Origin: Aurelia coerulea
Taxonomy: Eukaryota > Cnidaria > Scyphozoa > Semaeostomeae > Ulmaridae
Reading direction: 5' to 3'
Assembly (NCBI GenBank): GCA_039566865.1
Contig: CM076948.1
Location: forward strand, 14,147,001 to 14,211,000
DNA length: 64,000 nucleotides
Positions 31,238 through 43,571 of the stretch are shown here, in pieces (positions within the stretch are counted from its first letter, which is position 1; each line of letters starts with the position of its first letter). The position numbers and the translations under genes are program-made. Below the pieces are notes generated by a model, which was not told the origin of the DNA, did no database searches, and saw nothing but the letters and a program-made list of their open reading frames with translations.

Positions 31238-31276
31238 GTGAAAATTTTCGATCTATCGTAGATCTTCTTCAGTCAC
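31238..31276 (-). ncRNA. hammerhead-like core, 3' end of truncated PLE
   Basis: On the minus strand: GTGA/TCAC stem I, CTGAAGA, A, a 6-bp stem (GATCTA/TAGATC) with a CGA loop, GAAA, palindromic AAATTT and U. Confidence 0.48.
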
Positions 31277-31419
31277 TAAATGATAGCATTCTATAAATCT
31301 AATAGTTAATAAACGTTTAACAAGAGAGAATGTTGCGTTCTATAATGGAAAAAGAATTAAACGTTCTCCTAAATAATGGAATGTAAGTTTCTAATGATGT
31401 GGCGTTATGAAATACGCGG

Positions 31420-32605
31420 TTAATTCGTTTTGCTAAATAGTTTTAAATGAATACGTCCTAGTTCGTTGCAACTACTGTTCATGCCTAATGGTTCGTGAGT
31501 TCTAAGTCTGGATATCCATTGACTTTCTTTCTGTGCAAGGATATCAGAGTCCCCTTCAACGTTCTCTAAGACGTGCACCCGCAGATCGCGATCAAAACTG
31601 CACAATTCACTGTCATAAAAGTGTTTCCCCAACTCCGTTGCTGTCGGATCGTGTTTCGAATCACTCCGATGCTTGTTAAAACGCTGGCTCAATGTTGTCG
31701 ATGTGTACCCAACATAAAGTAAATTATGCTTAGTGCATTCGGCTGCATAAATCACGTTTTTTGATTGACAAGATCCTCCTGAAATTTTGTATTTCTTCCT
31801 TGCATTTATATTTTCTACCAGATCAGTTTGCCCCATGTGGTCGCATAATTTACATGGGCGGCCGCGTTTCTTTGAATTCTTCTGTGTGCATCTCACACTC
31901 AGTCCTGATGGTCTTTTTACCTTTGGCTGACAGGAAACTAGGAGTGAACGAAGGTTTGGATTGCGGCGGTAAGATACAATTGGTGGTTCTGGAAGGATTT
32001 TAGCGAGTTTAGGGTGATCTTCAAGCATTGTTTGATAGTTTCTGTGTAGGATGGAAGCTAGTCCTTTAAATCTTGTATGCCAGTTGATAACTAGAGGTAC
32101 CCTATTGTTGTCATCACAAACATTCGGTTTCTTGAAAGTCAAGAGATCTTGACGGTTTTTCTTTTCTACGTCATTGGCTATCCGAATGAGTTTAATTTTT
32201 GAATATCCTCTGTTTACATAAAAGTTTATAAAGTCTGATGCATGTTTTCGGTAATCAACAACAAGACTGCAAATTCTTCGAATTCTGATAAACTGCGAGA
32301 GTGGGTTAGATCTAATTGTATGGTCTGGATGATCTGAGAGTCTGTGTAAATAAGTGTGTGTAGCCGTAGGTTTGCAGTATAATTCAGTGATGAGAGAATG
32401 TTCATGAATCTTTACTCTTGTATCTAGAAAAACAACCTCTTTCTTTGAGAATTCAGATGTAAATTTGATTTTTGACTTGTAATTGTTCTCTTCGGCAAAG
32501 GAATTGCAATAGGAAAGAAATGCTTGTAAACCGACTTGATCACCCTTCCATATGAAAAATATATCGTCGATGTATCTTATCCATGACAATGGTTTAATTC
32601 CATTC
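31420..32605 (-). pseudogene. 5'-truncated Penelope-like RT/GIY-YIG ORF
   Basis: 389 open codons beginning within RT motif C (WIRYIDDIFFIW). It continues through the RT thumb, a C-x2-C zinc-type linker (GRPCKLCDHM) and GIY-YIG (VIYAAECTKHNLLYVGYTS, then QRFNKHRS). It is clearly distinct in sequence from the PLE at 8608-10785 but has the same order. The first RT motifs are lost at a CCCACT repeat (32602-32628). Confidence 0.9.
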
Positions 32606-32716
32606 CCACTCCCACTCCCACTCCCATGCCTCCCATGGCCGTTAATTTTGCAAATTTATTCATGTCTAAATTTGAAACGGAATTGCTACAAAACTTTCAC
32701 AAATACCATGTAATTA

Positions 32717-32771
32717 TATTATATTATTATTATTATAATATTATTATTATATTATAATAATAATAATAATA

Positions 32772-32815
<44 letters not shown>

Positions 32816-32822
32816 GTTATTA
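32717..32822. repeat. ATT/TAA microsatellite
   Basis: Compound ATT, AATAT and TAA repeat with several polarity switches. Confidence 0.85.
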
Positions 32823-32956
32823 GTTGACCAGATATGATTGCTTTAGTTTACATTTAAAAAGAAGAAGTGAGTTCAATTTGCAAAGGCTATTCGGAGGGCT
32901 GTTTCCATATTTTTATTCAAAATAAATCTCGCAGTACATTTTATTTATCTTTTTAG

Positions 32957-33010
32957 TCCTCAAAGAAAGTCGTTCAATACCAGGCCGCGCACTACCTCAA
33001 CGAAACCAAG
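32957..33010 (+). CDS. candidate 54-nt host exon
   Basis: Preceded by a pyrimidine tract and TTTTTAG, followed by AAG|GTACGT. Its 18 codons read SSKKVVQYQAAHYLNETK in phase 0, the phase at which the candidate exon 6462-6647 ends. GC content and codon-like composition contrast with the AT-rich flanks. All three frames are open because it is so short, so coding status is not proven. Confidence 0.35.
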
Positions 33011-33515
33011 GTACGTATTTTAGATGAATTACTTGTTATATTTTCTAGGCAAGACTCCGTAAACTATTATTAGACTATTAAACCATTTGAGGAAGAGAAC
33101 TCAGCATGTTGTTTACTGCATATGGAGTAACATATGGATAGCAAGTGTATCAAAGGAAAGGCTACCGGTATAGAATTTTTGAATTCCTCCGGAACGAAAG
33201 GTCTGACATAAGTGAGATAGCAATTTTCTGAAAGACTCCTGTGCTTTCATTTGATTTATAGTTTTTGCAAATCTGGTCTCCGGGCAATTCGCAAGAAGTA
33301 AAAACGAGAAAATGGTGGAAATGAGGTAGTATCTCTTTGTAATTGTCTATTTGTAGGCAGGAGGAAACTTAACTTGCTAATCTTTACATTTTCTGATCCT
33401 GTAATGAGCGAATACAGCTTTCTGCATCGATGGCAACTGCTCTGGCTTCCTAGATAATGCAGGCAATGGGATGATTGTCTGGTGTGCTCATAAATTTTGC
33501 ATACATTGACCGTTA
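33011..33515. other. putative intron sequence, no gene seen
   Basis: AT-rich, without supported ORFs, between the candidate exon and the foldback element. Confidence 0.35.
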
Positions 33516-34599
33516 TTCAGGTAACTGCTTTCCGCTCCAGTGAGCAGTGAGTTTTTACCATTTTGCAAAACCGATCTCATCAGGAAACAATTAATTTCTC
33601 TAATATCATTCGGCCTATCGAAAAACGGTACAAAGGACATTGTTCTGCATAATCTTGGTAATTCAAAGATATATAAACCCAATTTTTTCGATCAACGCTT
33701 GCTTCGCAAATTATTTTGAAGACTTTCTGTTGATTTCGAAGACTTTCTGTTGATTTTAGGAAAATGGATTTATGTCCAAAACTACTTGAACATGTTTTTA
33801 TTTTCTTCGCTCTATCCTTAGCTAGTGTTGTTGATCTACAACGTCACCAAGTCTGATTGAAAAAGCCAGGCTATATTTTTTGTAATCGAATTTTACATTT
33901 CTGGCTACTTTTCGACATCGAGGGGAAAAACCCTGGTCAACAGATTAACACATACAGAAGGAATTGAACACTTTTTTAAAAGGCTGAGTTTTAGATCTAT
34001 GTTCCGATGTGGACTCTCAAAGAAACTGATATTTTGTGAATGCTCATGACAGTCTCAAAAAACACGCAAAGTAAGGTTGTGAATTTGCTGGTAACTTAAC
34101 ATTAAAAAAAGATACATTCACAAGCGCACCTAGGATGTCTATTGAGACTTGAGTATAGTTTTCCCAACAGATCACATTCATTCGTTTGCCAGTGCAAAAA
34201 TTTCAGACAGTTATTTTGAGCCTGAACGCATGTAAGCGTGATTCGTAGCATGGTATCTTTTGACCAAGCTTTTTCCCCTTCACTGTCAAAAAGTGAACAG
34301 AAATACCGAGTGCGCCAAAATAACTATGCACGTTTGGCAGACGACGATAAATGGTACACTGGACCGATTTTGAAGACTTGCGACTTAATCTTTTGCAAAA
34401 GGCCTGAATTATGTCCTAGGAGTTATTGCAAATTATTTTGTTTTCAGGTTTCAGAGCTATAAGCGAGTTTCTTAAAATTTTCGCGTTAGATAACACTGAA
34501 AACAACCAAAAACGACGATCAAACTTTCTAGAGACTCGGCATGAATGGACAAAGAGAAAAAATTTTCTTGGTGATGTGAGGGATTTAGAAATTGAGTAG

Positions 34600-36141
34600 C
34601 GTAAACTTATGCACGAGCATTAGTTTGACAACTATCATCCCCATCCATAAGTCTGGTCCGTTCTCAATCTTGGACAACTACAGGCCTATTTCAATTTTGC
34701 CAGTCATTTCAAAGATCATAGAACGGGCAATCCATCGTCAACTTGTCACATACTTAGATCAAAATTGTCTGCTATCGCACTTCCAATTTGGGTTCAGGCC
34801 TAAGTTATCAAGAGAGCTTGCAGCAACACACTTGTTGGATGACATTCGCAAAAGTGTCGATGATAGTAAATTAGTAGGCGCTGTTTTCATTGATCTTGGC
34901 AAAGCGTTTGACACAATAAGTTATTCGAAGCTGCTTGAAAAGCTACCCCAATACGGAATTGACGGAAAAGAATATGCTTGGTCCAAAGACTACCTGTTTG
35001 CTCGAAAGGCTGTCGTAAGTTACAACAATTGTGTCTCTGATGAGCAAGAACTGTACTCTGGAGTGCCACAAGGGTCAATACTTGGCCCTTTATTGTTTAT
35101 CAAATTGTTTAATGACATCACCGATGCGATACAGCACTCTCGGATAGTAAAATATGCAGATGATACATTCATATACTTTGCTGACAAGGACTCCAAAAGG
35201 ATCCAGTCACATTTTACCGAGGATATGGATTTGATCTCAAACTGGCTGAAGGAAAACGAACTTATCATCAACATGAAGGCGGGTAAAACTGAAGCGTTAT
35301 TGTTTGGGACTGCTAAACGGATAAGCATGCAGACAGAACCTTTTAAGGTGTACCAAGGTTCAAATGCAATAAGAAACACCGATGAGTACGAGTACCTGGG
35401 TATATACGTGAACAGCTCACTTGATTTGAACTCGCATTTTGAAAGATCATACAAGAAAGCAGCAGGACGACTGAGGCTTCTGGCAAGGCTAAGAAAATAT
35501 CTTGACTTACAGTCAGCCAGAGATGTATACTGCTCTATGATCATGCCTGTTTTTACCTACTGTGGTGTATTGCAAATGAAAGTGTCAGAAACCAAGATGA
35601 AACAACTGAAAGCGTTCCATGATCGATGCATCAGGATTGTTTATGATGATGGAAAAGGCAATGAAGGACTCCCATGTGTTATGAATGCAAACAAGATTCG
35701 TGCTTGCAAACTCGTTCGGAAGTGCATTGATAAAGATATCTATGACATATTCAAAGATAATTTTATAATACAAAACCATGGAAAAGATAAAAGAAATGCC
35801 AATAACAGTTTAAAGATGCCGAAAATCAGGACTGAATATGCCCGTAAATCATTTTATTACACTGGAGCAAAGATCTACAATGAACTGCCTCTAAAAATCA
35901 GGAAGATTGCAAATGTTACTGAATATGAGAAAAGCCTCAAAGAATATTTTAGTTAAATTCGAACACTTTAATCAGCTCTATCAAGGAACTATTTGTAAAT
36001 GTTTTTAATTTTTTTATTTCATTGAAAAATTGTCAGTAAGAACTTTTTAATGACTTTCAGTTGATTTATTTTTAACAGGACACACATTGATAACAGCGAT
36101 GATTCGCTGAAGTGTTTTTATCCTGTATTAATATTCGTATA

Positions 36142-36142
<1 letters not shown>
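34600..36142 (+). pseudogene. 5'-truncated CR1/L2-like RT, long open frame
   Basis: The frame is open from 34592 (a TTG, not a real start) to 35956. It encodes most of the RT: DNYRPISILPVISKIIER, FGFRPKLSRELAATHLLDD, FIDLGKAFDTI, GVPQGSILGPLLF, catalytic YADDTFIY, KAGKTEALLFG and YEYLGIYVNSS. The C-terminal RKSFYYTGAKIYNELPLKIR then precedes the stop. The endonuclease and first RT motifs are missing. A 3' UTR of about 190 bp runs into (ATT)n. LGKAFD (usually DLSKAFD) is a variant. Confidence 0.85.
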
Positions 36143-36199
<57 letters not shown>

Positions 36200-36247
36200 G
36201 ATAATAATAATAATAATAATAATAATAATTATTATTATTATTATTAT
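36143..36247. repeat. ATT/AAT/ATT microsatellite between convergent LINEs
   Basis: (ATT)n, then (AAT)n, then (ATT)n between the 3' end of the plus LINE 34600-36142 and the 3' UTR of the minus RLE LINE. Confidence 0.88.
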
Positions 36248-36249
36248 AC

Positions 36250-38432
36250 GTGGTGCTAAATGTCACAGTTCATACTGGTTGCTTTTTCTTTGGCCGGGTG
36301 TAAACAATACACCTAAGGCATGTCATGTCCTGAAGTTCAGATGCTATGTACTTTACGAAGGATCCTTGCAGTTCCTAGTAAGCATGTCCTTTGGACCGTC
36401 TGAAGATTCATATTTTCTGAGACGCTTCTGATATTATCTTCCATTCCTTTTCTAATGGTACCGAGGGCTCCTATCACAATGGGTATTACTTCCGTTTTCA
36501 TTTTCCACATCCTTTGTATCTCAATTTCCAGATCTTGATATTTGCTTTTCTTTTCCATTTCTTTGATTGAAACTTTTTATCACATGGCACAGTCATGTCT
36601 ATCAGCTTGCAAGTTGAATTCACTTTGTCATTGATTATGATATCAGGTCTTTTCGCACCTATATGTCTGTCTGTATGCACTGCCATGTCCCATAGCACTG
36701 AATGTGTTTCAGTGTTAGTTACTGTGTTCGGTTGGTGCTCATACCACTTGTCTGAGGTCTTGATTCCTAGATCATTACAAATATTCCAGTGTACATATGC
36801 TGCAGCTTTGTTGTGTCTTTCGATGTAATCTGACTTTGCTAATACTTCACATCCTGATGTTATACCGGGTGAGTCAGAAAAAACGTTGGGTGTTTGGTGG
36901 ATTGTGACGTCGCGTTCAGCCACCCGATCGTAGCGAACTAAATTTTTTTTGCAGTCAGAGATTTAACTTAGATCATAAGCCTTTCCCCATCGAAATCGGT
37001 CACTTGATGTATTAATCAGAGAATATTTTCTTCGTAAGACGTTGTATGGGAGTTTTTCAAACATGTGAAATCTTTTATAGAGCCCCTTCAGCATTTTACC
37101 CTTGCCAAAGCTGCAGGTACACGTGGTATTATCGGGGGAGAATGAAACAGTTTTGTCATGAAACATCGCGTTGATCTTGTTGAAAGAAATCTCTTTACAA
37201 CACAAAGAAGCATGCATTTTTACTGTCTCTCAAACATATTCTCCTCGCAGGACAAATTATGACGTGACAAAGCATCCTAGGGGACAAAAACACTATTTCC
37301 GAACTGTTTCATGCCCCCCAGATAATACCACGTGTACCTGCAGCTTTGGCAAGGCTAAAATATTGAAATGGCTTGGTTAAAGGCTTCCTCAGTTAGCAAG
37401 ACTCCCATACAAAGTTTTCGGAAGAAAAATCTTTTTTAAATAATGAATCACATGACCGATCTCGATGGGGAAAATTTTATGATCTAAGTCAGATTTATGG
37501 CTACACGGAATAATTTAGTTCACAACGGTCGGGTGGCTAAACGCAACGTCGCAGTCCACCAATCACCCCACGTTTTTTCTGACTCACCCGGTATGGTCAA
37601 TTGTTTCAGACTGCTTGTAACACATCCTGCATCTGCCGTCAATTTCTTTGCCAACTATGTGTTTTTGATAATTTCGTGTGTATAGAGCTTGGTCTTGCGC
37701 TGCTATCAATAATCCCTTTGTTTCTCCTTTGATGTCTGATCTGAGCCAATTGTTTGTATTTGGAAGGTCAACATGTGGTTCCCCAATAAGTGAAGGGTAC
37801 TTTCCATGCAGTGGTTTACTAAGCCATCTATTATTTTTCTTCTTCACAAGTTCTTTTCTTATTTCTTGTTTCAATACTTTTGCGTTTTCTGCCGTTGGTT
37901 TGTCTGGTTTCAATGCGAAATTCAAATCTGCCATTTCCTTTTCGATATTTTTGGCTATTTTACTGATTGAGTACGTTCGCTTCGTCTTCTCGTGCATAAT
38001 AATCATATTGCTTGACAAAGTGCTCTTGTTTTCAAGATAATGATTAAGCCCTACTATTGCCACTTTAAATGCAGTCTCTCTTTCTATCAATCCTCTGCCT
38101 CCTTCTTTTCTGGGTATGTAAATTCGGTCGACATCAGATTTTGGGTGTAACATTCCATGCATTGTCAAGATCTTCCTTGTCTTTGAATCAAGCTTTTTTA
38201 GCTCAGAGTATTTCCAATCGATTATCCCAAAACTATATTGCACAGTAGGTATCGCCAAGCTGTTTATCGCTTCAATTTTGTTTCTTCCATTGAGTTCTGA
38301 TCTCACTATTAGTCGTACTCTTTTGTAATACTCGTTCCTGATCTTCTCCTTCATTTTAGTATGTTGAATACCATCACTTTCATCTACTCCAAGGTATCTG
38401 TATCCCCTATCTTGATCTAACTCATTGATAGT
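36250..38432 (-). pseudogene. RLE-type LINE C-terminal half, split by a MITE
   Basis: The piece 37594-38432 encodes the post-RT region (NEYYKRVRLIVRSELNGRNK, HPKSDVDRIYIPRKEGGRGL) and the start of the zinc cluster (CRMCYKQSETIDH). After the MITE the rest continues at 36862-36337: KRPDIII, KLIDMTVPCD, IPIVIGALGT and LLGTARILRKV. There is a frameshift near 36550. The RT is missing because the copy is truncated at the ATT array. Confidence 0.82.
36865..37591. mobile_element. mariner-like hairpin MITE (TA TSD)
   Basis: Ends CCGGGTGAGTCAGAAAAAAC with TA duplications (36863-36864, 37592-37593). Arms are complementary over at least 200 bp. A duplicated internal block (GATAATACCACGTG and CTGCAGGTACACG) appears in both arms. 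It splits the zinc-cluster region of the RLE LINE. Confidence 0.87.
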
Positions 38433-38437
38433 TATTG

Positions 38438-38509
<72 letters not shown>
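38438..38509. repeat. (ATT)n microsatellite
   Basis: About 24 perfect ATT units at the 5' truncation point of the RLE LINE. Confidence 0.92.
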
Positions 38510-39322
38510 GGCCTGTTGGGAAATTCTGTAGGAGTTGCAATAAAATGTCACGCCAAGCCGTTCCGCGTATCAAATTCAAGAACTGAAGCTTCCCTGTTTG
38601 TCCTTTTAACCCCCTTGACACAGGAACCTGCACCAAAGCATAAATTGAATTAAATTACAAAAGGAAAGACATTTTTTTGTATTACTAAAAGTAATTTTAA
38701 ACTTCTGCCAAGATAAAACCAGTGCTCGTGCAGCAGATTACAATTAGTCGATTTCTGAATTCGAAATCACCACGAAAAAGTTTTCTCTTTGTCCATTCAT
38801 GCCGAATCTGTAGAAAATTTGATGGACTTTTTTACAGTTTTCAGTGTTTTCTGAAAAACAAAAATTTTAAGAAACTCGCCAAGAGCTTCAACGCCTGACA
38901 GCAACCAATCTGCAAAAATCTTAGAATCCAATTCAGGCTTTTTGCTAATTAGTAAGTAATAAATCTTCAAAATCGGTCCAGTGTACGATTTATCGTGGAC
39001 TGCCAAAATTGCATAGTTTATTTTGGATACAATATAACTGCCAGAAATCCAGCCTAGCTTCTTCAATCAGACTTGGTAAAATTATAGCTCAACAAGCTAG
39101 CTAAAGATAGAGCGAAAGAAATTCGAAATTTTTTTTGGTAGTTTGGGAGATAAATCCACTTTTCTGAAATCAACGGAAAGTTTTCATAAATAATTTGGGA
39201 TGCAGGCGTTGATGGAAATGTTGTCATTTAAGGCTGCTCTCCATATCCAGCGTTTTGAGCGCGCGGGCGCTGCGACCAAATAAGAGCATAATAATAATAA
39301 TAATAATAATTTCTTTCTTTGA

Positions 39323-39361
39323 GGTTGGTTTTTTCTGGCTGAATGCTAATTAATGCCAACC
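39323..39361 (-). other. LINE 3'-terminal stem-loop
   Basis: GGTTGG and CCAACC pair across a 27-nt loop, directly upstream of the tail. Equivalent stems with other sequences occur at the ends of four further LINEs in the window. Confidence 0.55.
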
Positions 39362-39485
39362 GAAACCCTATAATAAATTAAATCTATATTACAAAGAGTG
39401 TATACAACTAAAAAACTACAACTATAAAAACCCTAAATTATCAACATACAATTTACATAGTCTACAGCTGCAACCGAAATCGTAG

Positions 39486-39486
<1 letters not shown>

Positions 39487-39534
<48 letters not shown>

Positions 39535-40443
39535 ATTTCTATTTGAAGTAGGCTAAAATAATGAATAGCTAAATTACAGCTAATTAAGGCCCAATATTTA
39601 CAATATACATAATTTACAATAAAACTATTAATATATATTACAGGACAAATCAGAGTTAAAATCTATCATGTTAGAAACCCAACTTGCGGGATATATACTT
39701 TGCAAAGCCTACAGTTGCATTTTCCACCATTCCAGCATCTAGTTTGCTTTTTGAACATAGGAAGGCTGTTAGATTGTTTTATTTCTTGCGGTAAATGCTG
39801 CCACAGTTTATTTCCAAGGTAAGTAATGGACTCAACTCCTTTTGGCAGTTGAGCATCATCACCATGCCTAATATTGCGTTGCATGAAAATATCCTTCATG
39901 AATGGTGGATTCAGACCGCCTTTTGTTTGATAGATTTCAGTCATGAGCAACTGTAGGTTTCTTACATGGATTGGCACCGATTTAGATTGCTCCAGGAGAA
40001 AACCGAAATCATTCTCGTAATCTTTATATGCAATGCGTAATGCCCTTTCTTGAATATGATTTATTCTATGATTCAAAGCTCTATCATAGAACATCCAAAC
40101 AAGCGGACAGTAGCTGAAATGAGATAAAACAAACGGCCTCATTAGCTGCTGCAGTTTTTCAGTGTCCATGTATCGTGATATTCGGCAAGAGCATGGAGTT
40201 TTTGGCTGGTCTTTTTGCAAACAATCTTGACATGCTGCTTGAAAGAAAGTGATTGATCAAAGGTTATACCGAGAAGATTTTCCTCTGAACTTTCTTTCAC
40301 ACATGCCTTCCCTATTTTAATTGTTGTTTCGTTACTCCCTTTTGCACCAAAAATCATTAAGTGGCATTTGTCTTCATTTAGCTTCATGCAATTGTTTGGA
40401 AACCATTTAGTTATCTTAAGGGCATCATTCTCTAAATGCATAA
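39487..40443 (-). mobile_element. 5'-truncated LINE nested in the larger LINE
   Basis: Encodes RT from MHLENDALKITKWF and MKLNEDKCHLMIFG through LSHFSYCPLVWMFYD, ERALRIAYKDY and CNCRLCKVY to a stop near 39666, with a frameshift near 40180. A (ATT)n tail is at 39487-39533. It splits the terminal RT codons of the host LINE, whose CSCRLCKLY block resumes at 39486. Confidence 0.83.
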
Positions 40444-40444
40444 T

Positions 40445-41052
40445 TACATTTTCGATGTTTAATTTCTCCTTTGAAGTTGCTTAGTGTCTGGGACTCTTTT
40501 ATGGAACATGGCATTGCTTGCCATATCCTAGATCCAAGAAAACGTGCATTTTCAATACCATACCCTGTTGTTTTTGGTTTTGGTGCCAACATATTTTTGC
40601 CACTGCGAAGGGCGTATGGTATATCTTTTTCGACGAAGATTTGTTGCATGAAACTAGGATTGAGATTGTTTTGAGTTTTAAAAATTTCTGTAGCAAGCAA
40701 CTGTAAATTTCTCTGGTGAATGGACACTGCTTCTGCTTTCTACAATAGATCCTCGAAACTTGAACAACTATCTTTGTTTGCGATTCTCAGGGCTCTCTCG
40801 TGGATTTTGTTTATCTTCTTATTAACCGACCTATCATGGAACATCCAAATAAGTGGACAATAGCTAAACTGAGAGATAACAAAAGTGTTCAAATTTCTCA
40901 ACATCCATGTAATTTGAAATACGTGCTAGTGCATGCAACTTTTGTCCAGCTTTTTTACACAGTATTTTAACATGTTTTCTGAAATCAAGGTTCTTGTCCA
41001 ATGTTACTCCCAAAAGTTTTTCTTCAACTGATTCTGCTATCGTAGTCTCACC
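40445..41052 (-). pseudogene. LINE RT C-terminal region
   Basis: Open blocks EEKLLGVTLDKNLDF, KKAGQKLHALARIS and RNLQLLATEIFKTQNNLNPSFM, ending at the nested LINE. At least two frameshifts (about 40740 and 40880). Confidence 0.8.
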
Positions 41053-41054
41053 TA

Positions 41055-41809
41055 CAGGGTGTCCCAAAAAAATTGTTCGATGTTTGATTAAATATTAAAA
41101 AATAACGAAATACTGAATTGTCTCCACGGTAAAATAAAAGCCATGTTGCTGAGATTTTAAATTTTATTTAGACACCAGAAGCTAACAAATCGGCTAAATA
41201 TTCACGGAGCTACAATCTTTTGAAGATCAAGTTTGTGCGAAAGCTGAAACCAGACGCCCCGCAATTGCATATTTTTTGAAAGTAGAATCTCGTTTATTCA
41301 AAGCAAATCTAATGGAATTTCAAAAGCTTTTTCGATAAATTAGCTTTTTATATCATCTGATCAAGATTATGGATGCTTTGGGGAATTCTGTTCAGCATAA
41401 TTTAGAATTACCCCCGCCTCTCATTGATTGAATTTCATTCCATGTTTTTAGATACTTGCATTTCTAACTAAATTTTGACCATGGCTATAAGAATTAAATA
41501 GCTTTGGAAGTCTTATTTGGTTTGCTATGATATCGACGAGGCGTAAAACATTGGACAGTCTTCTTTTACCTCGATTTTGGGACGCCTTTTTGGAAACAAA
41601 TCAGTTAAGGTCGTCTGGTTTCAGCTTTCGCACAAACTTGAACTTCAAAAGCTTGTAACTCCGTGAATTCTTAGCAGATTTGGAAGATTCTGGCGTCTAA
41701 AATTAATTTAAAATCTTAGGAACAGGGTTATCTAACCAGGAGCCTGTACATTTTATCATTATTTTTTTACATTTAATCAAACGTCGAACAATTTTTCTGG
41801 GACACCCTG
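41055..41809. mobile_element. mariner-like hairpin MITE (TA TSD)
   Basis: Ends CAGGGTGTCCCA, inside TA duplications at 41053-41054 and 41810-41811. The arms read into TTGTTCGA-GTTTGATTAAAT on both sides. It interrupts the RT just after the CHLLISGG block. Confidence 0.86.
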
Positions 41810-41811
41810 TA

Positions 41812-42983
41812 TATGTACTGATACGTCAGTGTTTTGTCCCCCAGAAATCAAAAGATGGCATTTATCATGGTTTAATTTCATGCCATTGTCGAGAAACCAC
41901 TTAGAGAGCTTTTGAGCATCTGTTTCAAGGCTGGAGACAATCTGTTCCAGTTCATGACCGCATCCATAGATAGTTGTGTCATCAGCATAATTGCAAATAT
42001 CAGTCTCTTCCACCAGAAAGAAAGGTCATTTAAAATATATTAAATAAGAGAGGCCCCAAAAACGGAGCCTTGCGGTACACCCTTAATTGATTCCTGCCGG
42101 GTACTGAAAGACCCATTAACTTTAACTCGTTGTTTCCTATTGAAAAGATAGTCATGAACAAGTTTTATGGCAGATGTACCGAAACCGTAAGCTTCAAGCT
42201 TTGCAATGAGTAGTTCATGATTCAGACAATCAAACGCCTTCGAAAGGTCCATAAGAATTGCACCTGCGAAACCGTTCATATCTAGAGAAGATCTGCATTT
42301 TTCAATCAATCTAAGGAGTGCATGTTGGGTTTTATAGCCTTTACGATCAGCACAAAGATAGGGAGACAAGACATCATCCATGTAACGAACAATTTGATTT
42401 GAAAATGTTCGTTCATAAATTTTTGAAATAGCCGGTAAGACTGTTATAGGCCTGCAATTCTTTTTTGCAAAAGCATATCTATTCTTAAAAAGGGATGTAA
42501 TGTCTCCTCTCTTTAATTCGTTTTGAAATTTGCTCGTATTTACACTTTTATTAATGAATAGTTGTAGCATTGGGGCAAGCAAATCAGAATGCTCAGCCAA
42601 TATTTTCACAGGTATACTGCCAAAAGGTGATGCTTTAGTCGGATCTAAGTTTTTCAGCTGACTCAATGTCTGCTCCAAGGAAACTTGTTGGAAAGAAAAT
42701 TTATCCCTGGATTCTACCTTTTGCTTTATCAACCGTATACTTGGGTGGCTCTTGTACATATCTATAGCAATATCTATAAGGGTCACATGATTTGTTTCTT
42801 TTTGTCAAATTCTGCTCTACCTCTGAAATTTCTAAGCTAGCAGTGATATTGACAAAGTAATCATTTAGGATTTCGGCAACTTTCTTATTATCAGAGACCA
42901 GTTCATCACCCTCTAATAGAGTGATATTTCCAGGGGTTTGAATTTTATCCGAAAAAAGAGGCTTCACCGTTTTCCAAAACTTT
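41812..42983 (-). pseudogene. LINE RT fingers and palm
   Basis: Several frames give FWKTVKPLFSDK, VKILAEHSDLL, CRPITVLPAISKIYER, RKGYKTQHALLRLIEKC, ILMDLSKAFDCLNHELL, GVPQGSVFG and catalytic NYADDTTIY. The RT is split from its linker by the BEL element. Frameshifts near 42030 and 42780. Confidence 0.85.
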
Positions 42984-42988
42984 CTATT

Positions 42989-43548
42989 TGTTGAGAATAC
43001 TATCTCAGACTCGCTAGTTCAATGATAGCCAACAATCGAAGATCTCACTCTTAGAGAAAACTACTCAAATAACATTTTCTGAATCCATTTTATTCCACAA
43101 TCTCATTCTCACTCTACGAATACGTGTGCACTCTGCGAATTCTCAATACGTACTGATTCGTATCACAAATAATAGGATCCTTAAAGTTAGTTAACAACAA
43201 TAGTTCAAAATCAACCAATGAAAATAAAGAATAACAGGAAAATGAATTAAATCTTATATCAATAGTCTGGCATCAAGCCTACTACTATTTGCCCATAAAA
43301 GTCAGTGTGTTTCCGGGCCGCAATGCATGAATCATAACACGAAGGTTACCAACGTAGGTTTACATACTTTGCCTGCTGCGTGTTCCCTAAATTAAAGTTA
43401 CAAACGCATACCGCTTCCTTGCCTGTGGGAATGAATGAACACGCAATACATAATTTCTACTTCTAAATTCTACTAAAGTTCAATACAAATGTCTGTGCCC
43501 TAATGCTTACGCAGGTAGCTGCGTGGGCGCGCTTAGGGTTTCCCAACA
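42989..43548 (-). repeat. BEL 3' LTR
   Basis: 560 bp, TG...CA ends (TGTTGGGAAACC to CTCAACA on the minus strand), nearly identical to 49186-49745. Confidence 0.93.
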
Positions 43549-43562
43549 TACCCCCCTCCTTG
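43549..43562 (-). other. BEL polypurine tract
   Basis: On the minus strand AAGGAGGGGGGTA directly precedes the 3' LTR, the expected plus-strand primer site. Confidence 0.75.
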
Positions 43563-43571
43563 ATCCATAAC

